From the NCBI GenBank assembly GCA_015485845.1, contig WFSU01000088.1:1-23700 (forward strand): 23,700 nt of DNA, written 5' to 3'. This DNA comes from Nitratifractor sp. Lineage in GTDB: Bacteria > Campylobacterota > Campylobacteria > Campylobacterales > Sulfurovaceae. The position numbers were made by a program, and so were the translations under genes. Numbering within the stretch: position 1 is the stretch's first letter; each line of letters starts with the position of its first letter. A model generated the notes under the pieces. It worked only from the letters and a program-made list of their open reading frames with translations, ran no database searches and was not told the DNA's origin. Shown here piece after piece: positions 8,059 to 13,483 of this stretch.

Positions 8059-8643
8059 ATGCGTTTTAAGACAATAAAGATTTTTTCAGTGCTGTTCATA
8101 CTCATGGCGCTGAGCGGATGCGGTCATTATGAATTACCTTTCCTGACCGGTGACAAAAAATCTTCCGACCCGTCCAGTAACGGTACCGTCAACGTCGACG
8201 GGGTCAACGACGGCGTCAGCTCCGAGAAGCTCGTCATCAAGCGGATCCCCTTCCCGGCCGATGAGTACCAACAACTCAAGACCAGTGGTGACGGGACGGT
8301 CAAGGGCTCCATCTCCATCATCTATAACGGTCGTGAAATCCCGGGACAACAAACCAAACTCTACCTCAACCCGGTCACCAGCTATTCCAATCAGTGGTAC
8401 AGGGAAAGTTACCTCGGCGGCCACAAAATGGGCAAATCCGACCCCCGTCTGTTCAACTATCTCAAATTCACCGCTTCCAACGCCGGCGGCCAGTTTGCCT
8501 TTTACGGCGTTCCGGCGGGTCGGTATTACGTCGTCGGGACGGTCAAATGTACGGAGTGCGGCGGCAAAAACATCCGCATCGCCCGCAAAGTTACCGTCAA
8601 AAGCTCCGGTACCGTCACCGTTCTCCTGCGCAAGTCACTCTAA
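8059..8643 (+). CDS. Predicted lipoprotein of unknown function
   Basis: 194 residues. It has an N-terminal signal with a lipobox, LSGC (residues 18-21), so Cys21 should be lipidated and the protein membrane-anchored facing the periplasm or outer membrane. A Ser/Asp/Gly-rich spacer follows. The rest looks like a beta-rich domain with a GGQFAFYGVPAGRYYVVGTV stretch, reminiscent of carboxypeptidase-regulatory-like Ig folds; this is a guess from pattern only. A KCTECGGK segment contains two cysteines near the C-terminus. The ribosome-binding site AAGGA lies 6 nt upstream of the ATG. I do not recognise a named family. Confidence 0.8.
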   Translation: MRFKTIKIFSVLFILMALSGCGHYELPFLTGDKKSSDPSSNGTVNVDGVNDGVSSEKLVIKRIPFPADEYQQLKTSGDGTVKGSISIIYNGREIPGQQTKLYLNPVTSYSNQWYRESYLGGHKMGKSDPRLFNYLKFTASNAGGQFAFYGVPAGRYYVVGTVKCTECGGKNIRIARKVTVKSSGTVTVLLRKSL

Positions 8644-8669
8644 ATCTTTTCAGACTATCACACATGGAG

Positions 8670-8707
8670 GCAGGGCTTGAGCCCTGCTCTACGGGACTGA
8701 AGTCCCG
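8670..8707. repeat. REP-like paired-hairpin element, copy 1
   Basis: Two adjacent near-perfect palindromes: GCAGGGCT/AGCCCTGC (8670-8687) and CGGGACT/AGTCCCG (8692-8707). They are separated by a short spacer containing CTAC, which reads GTAG on the minus strand. The element lies between the convergent lipoprotein and dUTPase genes. It resembles the element at 11385-11458 in spacer, second hairpin and order. No U-tract follows either hairpin, so it is not a classical terminator, although it may still affect 3' ends. Confidence 0.6.
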
Positions 8708-8728
8708 CCCCCTGATGGAAATGTTGAT

Positions 8729-9409
8729 TCAGGCCGACAGGTATTCCGTCTCGAGCGCAGCATAAAGCGCTTCAGGGCTCAATGCATCGTCTGCTTCGAG
8801 GAGGCGCTGCATGACGACATTGTCCTCTTCCCCTCCCCATATTTTCCGATACGTCCCCTCTTTGTACCCGTGATCCTGGCGGAAACGGTTGAGGATATTT
8901 TTGCCGACATAGAGCCGGTACAACGCATCGAGATCGAGCCCCGACTGCAACGCTACCCGGTAAAACTGTGCCGTCCACTCCTCGACCGTCGCCGTCCCGA
9001 AAAGCATCCCCACCAGCGTCTCTACCTGGGCAATTTCACCGTAGTAATCCCGTGCCTCATCTTTTGACCCGGTCACAAATGCCTGATACGCTTCGGTCGA
9101 CGTCATCGCCGCAGCGAGCTCCCCGATCCCTCCGAGCTCGTCGATCACATATACCCGCAGCGCTTCGCTCATCACAAAGTGCCAGATATCCACCGCTTCG
9201 ATCTTAATATTGGCATAATCCGGCTGGGCATCGATACTCTTCCAGTGTTTCCACGGATAACTCTCCACCAACTCTGCCGCCTCAAGCCAGATACACCGCC
9301 GCCAGTCGATTCGCTTACCATTTCGGGTGACACCCTTCTCCCATCCGGTCCCGTTGGTCGCATCGTTCAGCTCCTGCTGAAGCCGTAGCATGGTTTCGAT
9401 TTTGTTCAT
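8729..9409 (-). CDS. dut: Dimeric dUTP diphosphatase
   Basis: 226 residues, close to the Campylobacter dimeric dUTPase. It hydrolyses dUTP (and dUDP) to dUMP and so keeps uracil out of DNA. This is the all-alpha dUTPase/MazG-like fold, unrelated to trimeric Dut. Metal-binding acidic motifs are visible: ExxE at 46-49 in EAAELVES, and ExxD at 71-74 in IKIEAVDIWHFV. The start is ATG 9409, with AAGGA 6 nt upstream; a longer frame to 9433 lacks support. A minus-strand TACAAT at 9436-9441 may be its -10 box. Confidence 0.9.
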   Translation of the reverse strand: MNKIETMLRLQQELNDATNGTGWEKGVTRNGKRIDWRRCIWLEAAELVESYPWKHWKSIDAQPDYANIKIEAVDIWHFVMSEALRVYVIDELGGIGELAAAMTSTEAYQAFVTGSKDEARDYYGEIAQVETLVGMLFGTATVEEWTAQFYRVALQSGLDLDALYRLYVGKNILNRFRQDHGYKEGTYRKIWGGEEDNVVMQRLLEADDALSPEALYAALETEYLSA

Positions 9410-9483
9410 GACGATCCTTGTTAAATGTGGCATGTATTGTAACGCAGCAACCCAAAATTCATCATGAGGACTCTCCTATCATC

Positions 9484-9512
9484 TTGACATCTAAGACAAA
9501 TCCCAGTACAAT
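9484..9512 (+). promoter_or_regulatory. Sigma-70-type promoter for the SLAC1-family gene
   Basis: TTGACA (9484-9489) and TACAAT (9507-9512) are separated by exactly 17 bp, a near-consensus promoter and stronger than anything else in the window. A second -10-like TATAAT lies at 9521-9526. Either would start transcription at or just before the palindrome at 9533-9547. Confidence 0.6.
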
Positions 9513-9532
9513 CCCGTCGTTATAATCCAAAA

Positions 9533-9547
9533 TGATAATTAGTATCA
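9533..9547. promoter_or_regulatory. Fur-box-like operator
   Basis: TGATAATTAGTATCA matches the 7-1-7 Fur consensus TGATAATNATTATCA at 13 of the 14 defined positions. It lies just downstream of the promoter and 26 bp before the ATG of the SLAC1-family gene, where a bound repressor would block transcription. Regulation by iron, or by a related metal-dependent Fur-family protein, is inferred. Confidence 0.5.
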
Positions 9548-9573
9548 TAAATACAAATACCGAAGGAGCGTAT

Positions 9574-10560
9574 ATGACTGAAGAACAATTCGAAGAAGGG
9601 CAACCCCATCAGGTGAGCAATCGGCTCCAGTTTTTTCCGGTGATGATGTTTGCCATCGTCATGGGATTGAGTGGTTTGGCCATCGCATGGCAGAAAGCAG
9701 GTGCGTGGCTTGGGATGCCCCAAAGCATCGGAGAGTATCTCCTCTACCTTGATACGGCCGTATTTGTCGTCATCACCCTGACCTACATCGTCAAACTGAT
9801 CGTCTACCCCAAAGAGGTGATCGAAGAGTGGAATCATCCGGTACGGATCAACTTTTTCGCCGCCATATCGATATCGCTGTTGATGCTGGCAATTATCTAT
9901 AAAGAAGAATACAAAAACATTGCCCTCTACTTCTGGTACACGGGAACAGCCATGCATACGTTTCTCACTCTCTACACCATCAGTCGTTGGATCAACCATA
10001 ATCAGGAAATCAACCACTCCAACCCGGCATGGTTTATCCCTATTGTGGGGAACCTCCTCGTCCCCGTAGGCGGGATCGGGTTTGCTTCGACGCATGTCTT
10101 GATGTACTTTTTCAGTGTCGGATTCTTTTTCTGGATTATCCTCTTTGCCGTCCTGCTCAACCGGATCGTCTTTCACCATCAATTGCCGCAGAAATTCATG
10201 CCGACACTGTTTATTTTCCTCGCACCTCCGGCCGTAGCGTTCATCGCGTATTTTAAACTCTTCCACCAGATGGATGCGTTTGCGATGACCTTGTTCAACA
10301 TCGCGGTCTTTTTTACCCTGCTGCTGGTCTTCATGTTCCGCAGTTTCATCGGCTTGAAATTCTTTATCTCCTGGTGGGCATTTGTCTTCCCCGTGGCCGC
10401 CATGGCAATTGCCTCGATGGTCATGTACCATGTCACAAAAGATACCAGTATGCTCTATACGTCATACGGAATGCTCACAGCCGCCACCGGCGTAATCCTC
10501 GTGGTCTTTCTCTTCACCGCCCGCTGTGCTCTCAAAGGGAAAATCTGCGTGCAGGAGTAG
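9574..10560 (+). CDS. SLAC1/TehA (TDT) family anion channel or transporter
   Basis: 328 residues with about ten hydrophobic segments. The family includes TehA, the plant anion channel SLAC1 and the yeast malate carrier Mae1; members pass monovalent anions or dicarboxylates. The PAWFIPIVGNLLVPVGG segment (about 147-163) is a family-typical membrane hairpin. The start is ATG 9574, with an AAGGAG site 6 nt upstream; a frame upstream from 9532 overlaps the operator and lacks a site. It converges on a TauE/SafE permease with only a 36 bp gap. The substrate cannot be told from sequence. Nitrate, chloride, sulfite or a dicarboxylate are possible, the last in view of the malate/oxaloacetate genes nearby. 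Confidence 0.85.
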   Translation: MTEEQFEEGQPHQVSNRLQFFPVMMFAIVMGLSGLAIAWQKAGAWLGMPQSIGEYLLYLDTAVFVVITLTYIVKLIVYPKEVIEEWNHPVRINFFAAISISLLMLAIIYKEEYKNIALYFWYTGTAMHTFLTLYTISRWINHNQEINHSNPAWFIPIVGNLLVPVGGIGFASTHVLMYFFSVGFFFWIILFAVLLNRIVFHHQLPQKFMPTLFIFLAPPAVAFIAYFKLFHQMDAFAMTLFNIAVFFTLLLVFMFRSFIGLKFFISWWAFVFPVAAMAIASMVMYHVTKDTSMLYTSYGMLTAATGVILVVFLFTARCALKGKICVQE

Positions 10561-10578
10561 CTTGCAGTAACCCTTCAA

Positions 10579-10597
10579 ATTCCGCTTTCAGCGGAAT
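10579..10597. terminator. Short hairpin between convergent genes
   Basis: A perfect 7-bp inverted repeat, ATTCCGC and GCGGAAT, flanks a 5-nt loop. It lies between the SLAC1-family stop and the TauE/SafE stop and touches the latter. It could act as a bidirectional terminator, but neither side has a clear U-tract. Confidence 0.35.
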
Positions 10598-11346
10598 CAC
10601 ACAACAATCAATTTCACGATCGTCGCCGCCACCACCACCAGAAAGAAAACACGAATAAACCCAACATCCCGGCGATGCACCAGTGTCGATCCGGCATACG
10701 CCCCGGCGATCTGCCCTGCCCCCATCACAATCCCCACCGTCCATAACATCAAACCGGCATAGGCAAAGACGGCGAAGGAGACCACGTTGCTCGTAAAATT
10801 AAAAAGTTTCGTCTGAGCCGTGGCGTGCTTGAGATCGAGCCCGAGCAATACAATCAATGCCATCGTCCAGAAACTCCCCGTTCCCGGCCCGAAAAATCCG
10901 TCGTAAAAACCAATCGAGAGTCCGGCAAGAGCATAAAAGAGACGTGGAGATATTTTCTGCTTGCCTGCTTCGTAACCGAGTTTGGGAGAAAAAGCGGTGT
11001 AAAGGAAGATAATAATCAACATGATGACGATGAGGTTTTCGAGGAAATCGGCCGGGAACTGCTGTACCGCCCACGCGCCCAGCGCCGCACCGATCAGCGT
11101 AAAAAGCACGCCTTCGACCAATGCAAGCGGCTTGACCAGCCCCAGCCGCGTATAGTTACTCACCGCTGTGAAACTGCCGAAGGTACTCTGAAGCTTGTTG
11201 GTTGCCAGTGCCTGATGGGGCGGGATACCTGCCGCAAGCAGTGCTGGCAGTGTAATGATCCCTCCACCTCCGGCAATGCTGTCGACAAACCCTGCCATGC
11301 CTCCGGCGAGGAAAAGGAAAGCATAGGTTAGTGTATCCAGTTCCAT
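10597..11346 (-). CDS. TauE/SafE (TSUP) family permease
   Basis: 249 residues with about eight membrane segments in two similar halves. Family hallmarks are GFVDSIAGGGGIITLPALL (about 19-37), HQALATNKLQSTFGS (about 44-58), and in the second half GFYDGFFGPGTGSFW (about 146-160) with HATAQTKLFNFTSNVVS. TSUP proteins export or import sulfur-containing anions such as sulfite, sulfoacetate or thiosulfate in several bacteria, but the substrate here is open. The start is ATG 11346. The upstream region toward the LysE-type gene holds a REP-like element, so the two are probably separate units. Confidence 0.92.
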   Translation of the reverse strand: MELDTLTYAFLFLAGGMAGFVDSIAGGGGIITLPALLAAGIPPHQALATNKLQSTFGSFTAVSNYTRLGLVKPLALVEGVLFTLIGAALGAWAVQQFPADFLENLIVIMLIIIFLYTAFSPKLGYEAGKQKISPRLFYALAGLSIGFYDGFFGPGTGSFWTMALIVLLGLDLKHATAQTKLFNFTSNVVSFAVFAYAGLMLWTVGIVMGAGQIAGAYAGSTLVHRRDVGFIRVFFLVVVAATIVKLIVV

Positions 11347-11384
11347 TCAGTATCCTTGCGATTGTAACTATTTTGTGGGGCCAA

Positions 11385-11458
11385 GTTGGTCGGCTGAAGC
11401 CAACCCTACAGGGGCTAAAGTCCCAGCGCCTTTTTATAAAAGCGTTGCCAAGCAACGC
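11385..11458. repeat. REP-like composite hairpin element, copy 2
   Basis: Three palindromes follow one another. The first is an imperfect one whose core is GGCT/AGCC (11392-11401) inside GTTGG..CCAAC. The second is GGGGCT/AGTCCC (11411-11424, one G-U pair). The third is a perfect GCGTTGC/GCAACGC (11442-11458). The first two are joined by a CCCTACA spacer and match the order and second hairpin of the copy at 8670-8707. A low-complexity TTCTAA-rich tract follows at about 11468-11500. The element lies between the TauE/SafE and LysE-family genes. Confidence 0.55.
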
Positions 11459-11496
11459 ACACCAAAATTCCTAACTTCTAACTTCTAATTTCTAAT

Positions 11497-12096
11497 TTAA
11501 AAAGCCATCATCCCCACCGCCACCAGCAATAATCCGGCCATGGCTATGTTGAATGCCCGCACATGCTTTGGATGCGCAAGGAACCGCTTGATCTGCTTGC
11601 CGATCAGTGCCCACATGGAGATCGCAACCAGGATACTGAGCATGGAGAGAAATACGGCGATGGCAAGACTCGTCCGATACTGCTCCGGGATCATGTAGAC
11701 GGTGACCGTCGTCAGCGCTCCTGCCCAGGCCTTTGGATTGACCCATTGGAAAGCTACCGATTGCCAGAAGGTGATCGGTGGCGTACGTTCTTCAGGGAGC
11801 ATCTCGTCATCGGTGGGTGCGGTAGCAATACGCCAGGCGAGATAGAGAACATAGGCGATGCTGGTATATTTCAACAGCAGAAACGCCGTAGCATACTGAT
11901 CCATCAACGGACGGAGTACCAATCCAATGAGCAAAAGCATCACCGGGAAGCCCACCAATACCCCAAACAGATGGGGAAGTACCTTTCGATACCCATAGTT
12001 GAACCCGATCGTCATGGCGATAATGTTATTCGGACCGGGTGTCAATCCCGCCACGGCAATAAACAGTGAAATCGCCAGCAACCAGTCCCAACCCAC
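11497..12096 (-). CDS. LysE/RhtB family amino-acid exporter
   Basis: 199 residues with about six hydrophobic segments. It carries the family signature TPGPNN near the N-terminus (19-24), followed by GFNYGYRKVLPHLFGV and a later QWVNPKAWAGAL motif. These permeases export lysine, threonine, homoserine or related compounds by proton exchange; the substrate is not predictable here. The start is GTG 12096, with AGGA 6 nt upstream. An out-of-frame ATG lies 4 nt before it and is not the start. A minus-strand TATAAT (12120-12125) gives a likely promoter. The upstream control region is shared, divergently, with the first small-RNA candidate. Confidence 0.92.
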   Translation of the reverse strand: MGWDWLLAISLFIAVAGLTPGPNNIIAMTIGFNYGYRKVLPHLFGVLVGFPVMLLLIGLVLRPLMDQYATAFLLLKYTSIAYVLYLAWRIATAPTDDEMLPEERTPPITFWQSVAFQWVNPKAWAGALTTVTVYMIPEQYRTSLAIAVFLSMLSILVAISMWALIGKQIKRFLAHPKHVRAFNIAMAGLLLVAVGMMAF

Positions 12097-12119
12097 GCAT
12101 TATCCTTTTTTTGGGAGAC

Positions 12120-12125
12120 ATTATA
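12120..12125 (-). promoter_or_regulatory. Putative -10 box for the LysE-family gene
   Basis: TATAAT reads on the minus strand 24 bp upstream of the GTG. The GTCAA half-sites at 12143-12158 lie at about the -35 position for this promoter as well, so one regulator might act on both directions. Confidence 0.4.
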
Positions 12126-12142
12126 GCCGATTCTGAGAAAAT

Positions 12143-12174
12143 TTGACTTTTTTTTGACCGTTTGCTGGTATCAT
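12143..12174 (+). promoter_or_regulatory. Promoter with 11-bp TTGAC direct repeats, copy 1
   Basis: TTGAC at 12143-12147 and again at 12154-12158 (11-bp period), then TATCAT as a -10 at 12169-12174. The first TTGAC is 20-21 bp from the -10, too far for a normal -35. The geometry resembles sites of PhoB/OmpR-type activators, where two direct half-sites replace the -35. The same layout recurs at 12319-12350 with no length change. Confidence 0.45.
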
Positions 12175-12180
12175 TGCATC

Positions 12181-12299
12181 CTGCCCGGGGTTGGGAAACG
12201 TTACTCCCCAAGTCACTCCCTCCCCAGCCCCGGGTCAGACCCTCTTCTATTCTCCCCAAACTCTTTCAAAACTTTTCTAACGAAGTTACTGTTTTTTTT
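12181..12299 (+). ncRNA. Candidate small RNA 1 with C-rich hairpin loop
   Basis: Transcription from the box at 12169-12174 should begin near 12181, at the foot of a strong hairpin. Positions 12184-12195 pair with 12223-12234: 12 bp including one G-U. The 27-nt loop carries ACTCCCCA (12203-12210) and a second TCCC. The unit is repeated, diverged but with pairing kept, at 12357. A weak stem (AACTT/AAGTT) followed by eight T (12292-12299) could be its terminator; this end is uncertain. There is no convincing open reading frame with a ribosome-binding site. C-rich exposed loops typically pair with G-rich sites such as Shine-Dalgarno regions, so an antisense regulator is a reasonable guess. Confidence 0.5.
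12270..12299 (+). terminator. Possible terminator of small RNA 1
   Basis: A 5-bp AACTT/AAGTT stem (12270-12274 with 12283-12287) is followed 4 nt later by an eight-T run. The stem is weak; the T run is the main evidence. Confidence 0.3.
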
Positions 12300-12318
12300 A
12301 TTAGATTACAATAGTTAT

Positions 12319-12350
12319 TTGACATTTTTATGACTATTTGTCGGTATCAT
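12319..12350 (+). promoter_or_regulatory. Promoter with 11-bp TTGAC-type direct repeats, copy 2
   Basis: TTGAC (12319-12323) and ATGAC (12330-12334) lie 11 bp apart and TATCAT is at 12345-12350. The block 12319-12366 matches 12143-12190 at 39 of 48 positions without gaps. Conserved parts are the half-sites, the T-run between them, TTTG, and GGTATCATT. Confidence 0.45.
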
Positions 12351-12356
12351 TACAAC

Positions 12357-12420
12357 CTACCCGGGGCCGACACCCCAACTCCCCAGACATTTCCCCCGTC
12401 GGTTTCCGGGGTAGACTTTC
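12357..12420 (+). ncRNA. Candidate small RNA 2, paralogue of small RNA 1 (3' end unknown)
   Basis: The expected start near 12357 again coincides with the foot of a hairpin. CTACCC (12357-12362) pairs with GGGTAG (12409-12414), CCGAC (12367-12371) pairs with GTCGG (12398-12402), and a G-rich/UUCC segment between them pairs with small bulges. The 26-nt loop keeps ACTCCCCA (12378-12385) and a TCCC six bases later, as in copy 1. The upper stem differs in sequence from copy 1 on both sides yet still pairs, which suggests selection on structure. I see no clear terminator, so the RNA may extend beyond 12420. Confidence 0.48.
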
Positions 12421-12618
12421 CCAGAATTTATTGCATCTACACAGTTCAATTTTTATGTACGATCCTATTTCTCCTTGGGGTTGGAATCCTGACCAGAACA
12501 AGGGTATTGTGCCCTCACAACACCAAAATACCAAATATCAGAACAGATCAAATCTTGTCAAAAAATGTATGAAATGGCGATATAAAACAAATGAAAAATC
12601 AGGGAGAGTTTACCAGCC
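12421..12618. other. Intergenic stretch without a supported gene
   Basis: This part may be the 3' portion of small RNA 2. A weak promoter-like pair, TTGTCA (12555-12560) and TATAAA (12581-12586), is present with 20 bp spacing. Overlapping short frames lack family features and ribosome-binding sites. Nothing else is supported. Confidence 0.4.
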
Positions 12619-12682
12619 CCTGCACTCAGCAAAAGGGGGAGGAGGAAAATGCTTTTGAAAGGATTTCAGAAGCGAGTGCAGG
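12619..12682. other. Two-tier inverted repeat with a purine/pyrimidine-skewed loop
   Basis: The outer arms CCTGCACTC (12619-12627) and GAGTGCAGG (12674-12682) pair over 9 bp. The inner arms CAAAAG (12630-12635) and CTTTTG (12652-12657) pair over 6 bp. The inner loop reads GGGGAGGAGG on the plus strand, or a CCTCCTCCCC tract on the minus strand. It lies about 50 bp downstream of the acylphosphatase stop, so on the minus strand it may be a 3' hairpin of that operon. On the plus strand its G-rich loop could pair with the C-rich loops of the upstream RNAs. Confidence 0.4.
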
Positions 12683-12734
12683 CAACCGATAGGAACATTA
12701 TGCGCTCAAAAGGTAAATTGAGGGTAAACAGAGG

Positions 12735-13010
12735 TCAATACCGGATCTCAAATCCATCATAAATGATGTCGTCATCCTCGAGCACTTCGGTAACAATTGC
12801 CTCCACTTCGCTGGGCGGGGAGCCTTGATTCAAAATCGCCAGAACGGCATCGACATCTTCTTCCCAGAGGCGGGCGATCACTTCGACCTGACCATCAGGG
12901 AGGTTGCGGACATAGCCCTGTACCTGCTGGCGCATAAGCGCTTGAGAGACGAATTTGCGGTAGTAGACATGCTGCACCGTGCCGGTAATGAGAAATCTAT
13001 AGCTTTCCAT
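12735..13010 (-). CDS. acyP: Acylphosphatase
   Basis: 91 residues, the normal size. It hydrolyses acyl phosphates in the cytosol. The phosphate-binding loop begins GTVQHVYYR; catalytic Arg18 is present, and Asn36 lies in YVRNLPDGQVEV. Position 14 is His where the family normally has Gly (GxVQGV), an unusual change in the anion-binding loop. The start ATG 13010 overlaps the end of the preceding small gene by 14 bp, which suggests coupled translation. It is the last gene of a minus-strand set that includes pckA. Confidence 0.88.
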   Translation of the reverse strand: MESYRFLITGTVQHVYYRKFVSQALMRQQVQGYVRNLPDGQVEVIARLWEEDVDAVLAILNQGSPPSEVEAIVTEVLEDDDIIYDGFEIRY

Positions 13011-13437
13011 ACTCTTCCTTCAAATCATTCAAAAAGGTGATAATCCGATCGTGAAAGATCCGCTCTTCCTCATCATCGATACACTCTTTGAAAGTTGCGA
13101 ACAGCTTCGTGTCGATCTTACGGGTATAGCGAGGGGTATTTTTGACATCGTCAGCGATCCGTTTGATAAGGCTGTCATAAACCAGGTTGTTGTTTTCGGT
13201 CACTTTGTCGTAAAACTCATGCACCGCCTCGAGGAGTACTTCGGCACGGTCATGGTCGTCTGGATAAAGGGTATGGGCGACTTCCCGGAGTTTGGCCTCT
13301 TCACAGGCATTGATCTTGTCGCCATTTCCAAGGACGAGGAGGGTAAAAAGCCTGGCGCGAAACGCCAGCGAATCGCTGTGGTAAAGGAGCACTTCGCGGA
13401 ACATGTTGATGAGTTTGTGTTTGAGCGACGTGGACAT
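12997..13437 (-). CDS. Small alpha-helical protein, weakly TerB-like, unknown function
   Basis: 146 residues. The start ATG 13437 has an AAGGAG site a few nt upstream; a longer frame to 13719 is only the shadow of pckA. The protein is predicted to be helical and charged, with no signal or membrane segment. Residues about 25-85 (RARLFTLLVLGNGDKINACE followed by AKLREVAHTLYPDD) recall the metal-site helical pairs of TerB-like domains, but the match is by eye and weak. It lies 46 bp after pckA and overlaps acyP by 14 bp, so it is probably co-transcribed with both. I do not recognise a named function. Confidence 0.8.
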   Translation of the reverse strand: MSTSLKHKLINMFREVLLYHSDSLAFRARLFTLLVLGNGDKINACEEAKLREVAHTLYPDDHDRAEVLLEAVHEFYDKVTENNNLVYDSLIKRIADDVKNTPRYTRKIDTKLFATFKECIDDEEERIFHDRIITFLNDLKEEYGKL

Positions 13438-13483
13438 CGTGCTCCTTTGATCGTCCTGTATCGCCGGAGTGGCGATAGGGTGT

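Noticed and set aside
8640..8728. Rho-independent terminator at the paired hairpins
   Set aside because: Neither hairpin is followed by a T-tract in either direction; the repetition elsewhere fits a repeat element better.
12143..12180. Sigma-54 promoter for the small-RNA units
   Set aside because: The GG/GC dinucleotides with 10-bp spacing (TGGCAC-N5-TTGC) are absent; the conserved elements fit half-sites plus a -10 instead.
12338..12658. A 106-codon plus-strand frame in the 12.1-12.7 kb gap
   Set aside because: It starts inside the promoter of the second small-RNA unit, has no ribosome-binding site, and its sequence is low in complexity and unlike any protein I know.
12590..12735. Known structured RNA (6S, SRP RNA, tmRNA or a metabolite riboswitch) at the two-tier hairpin
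   Set aside because: None of the conserved sequence signatures of those families could be seen.
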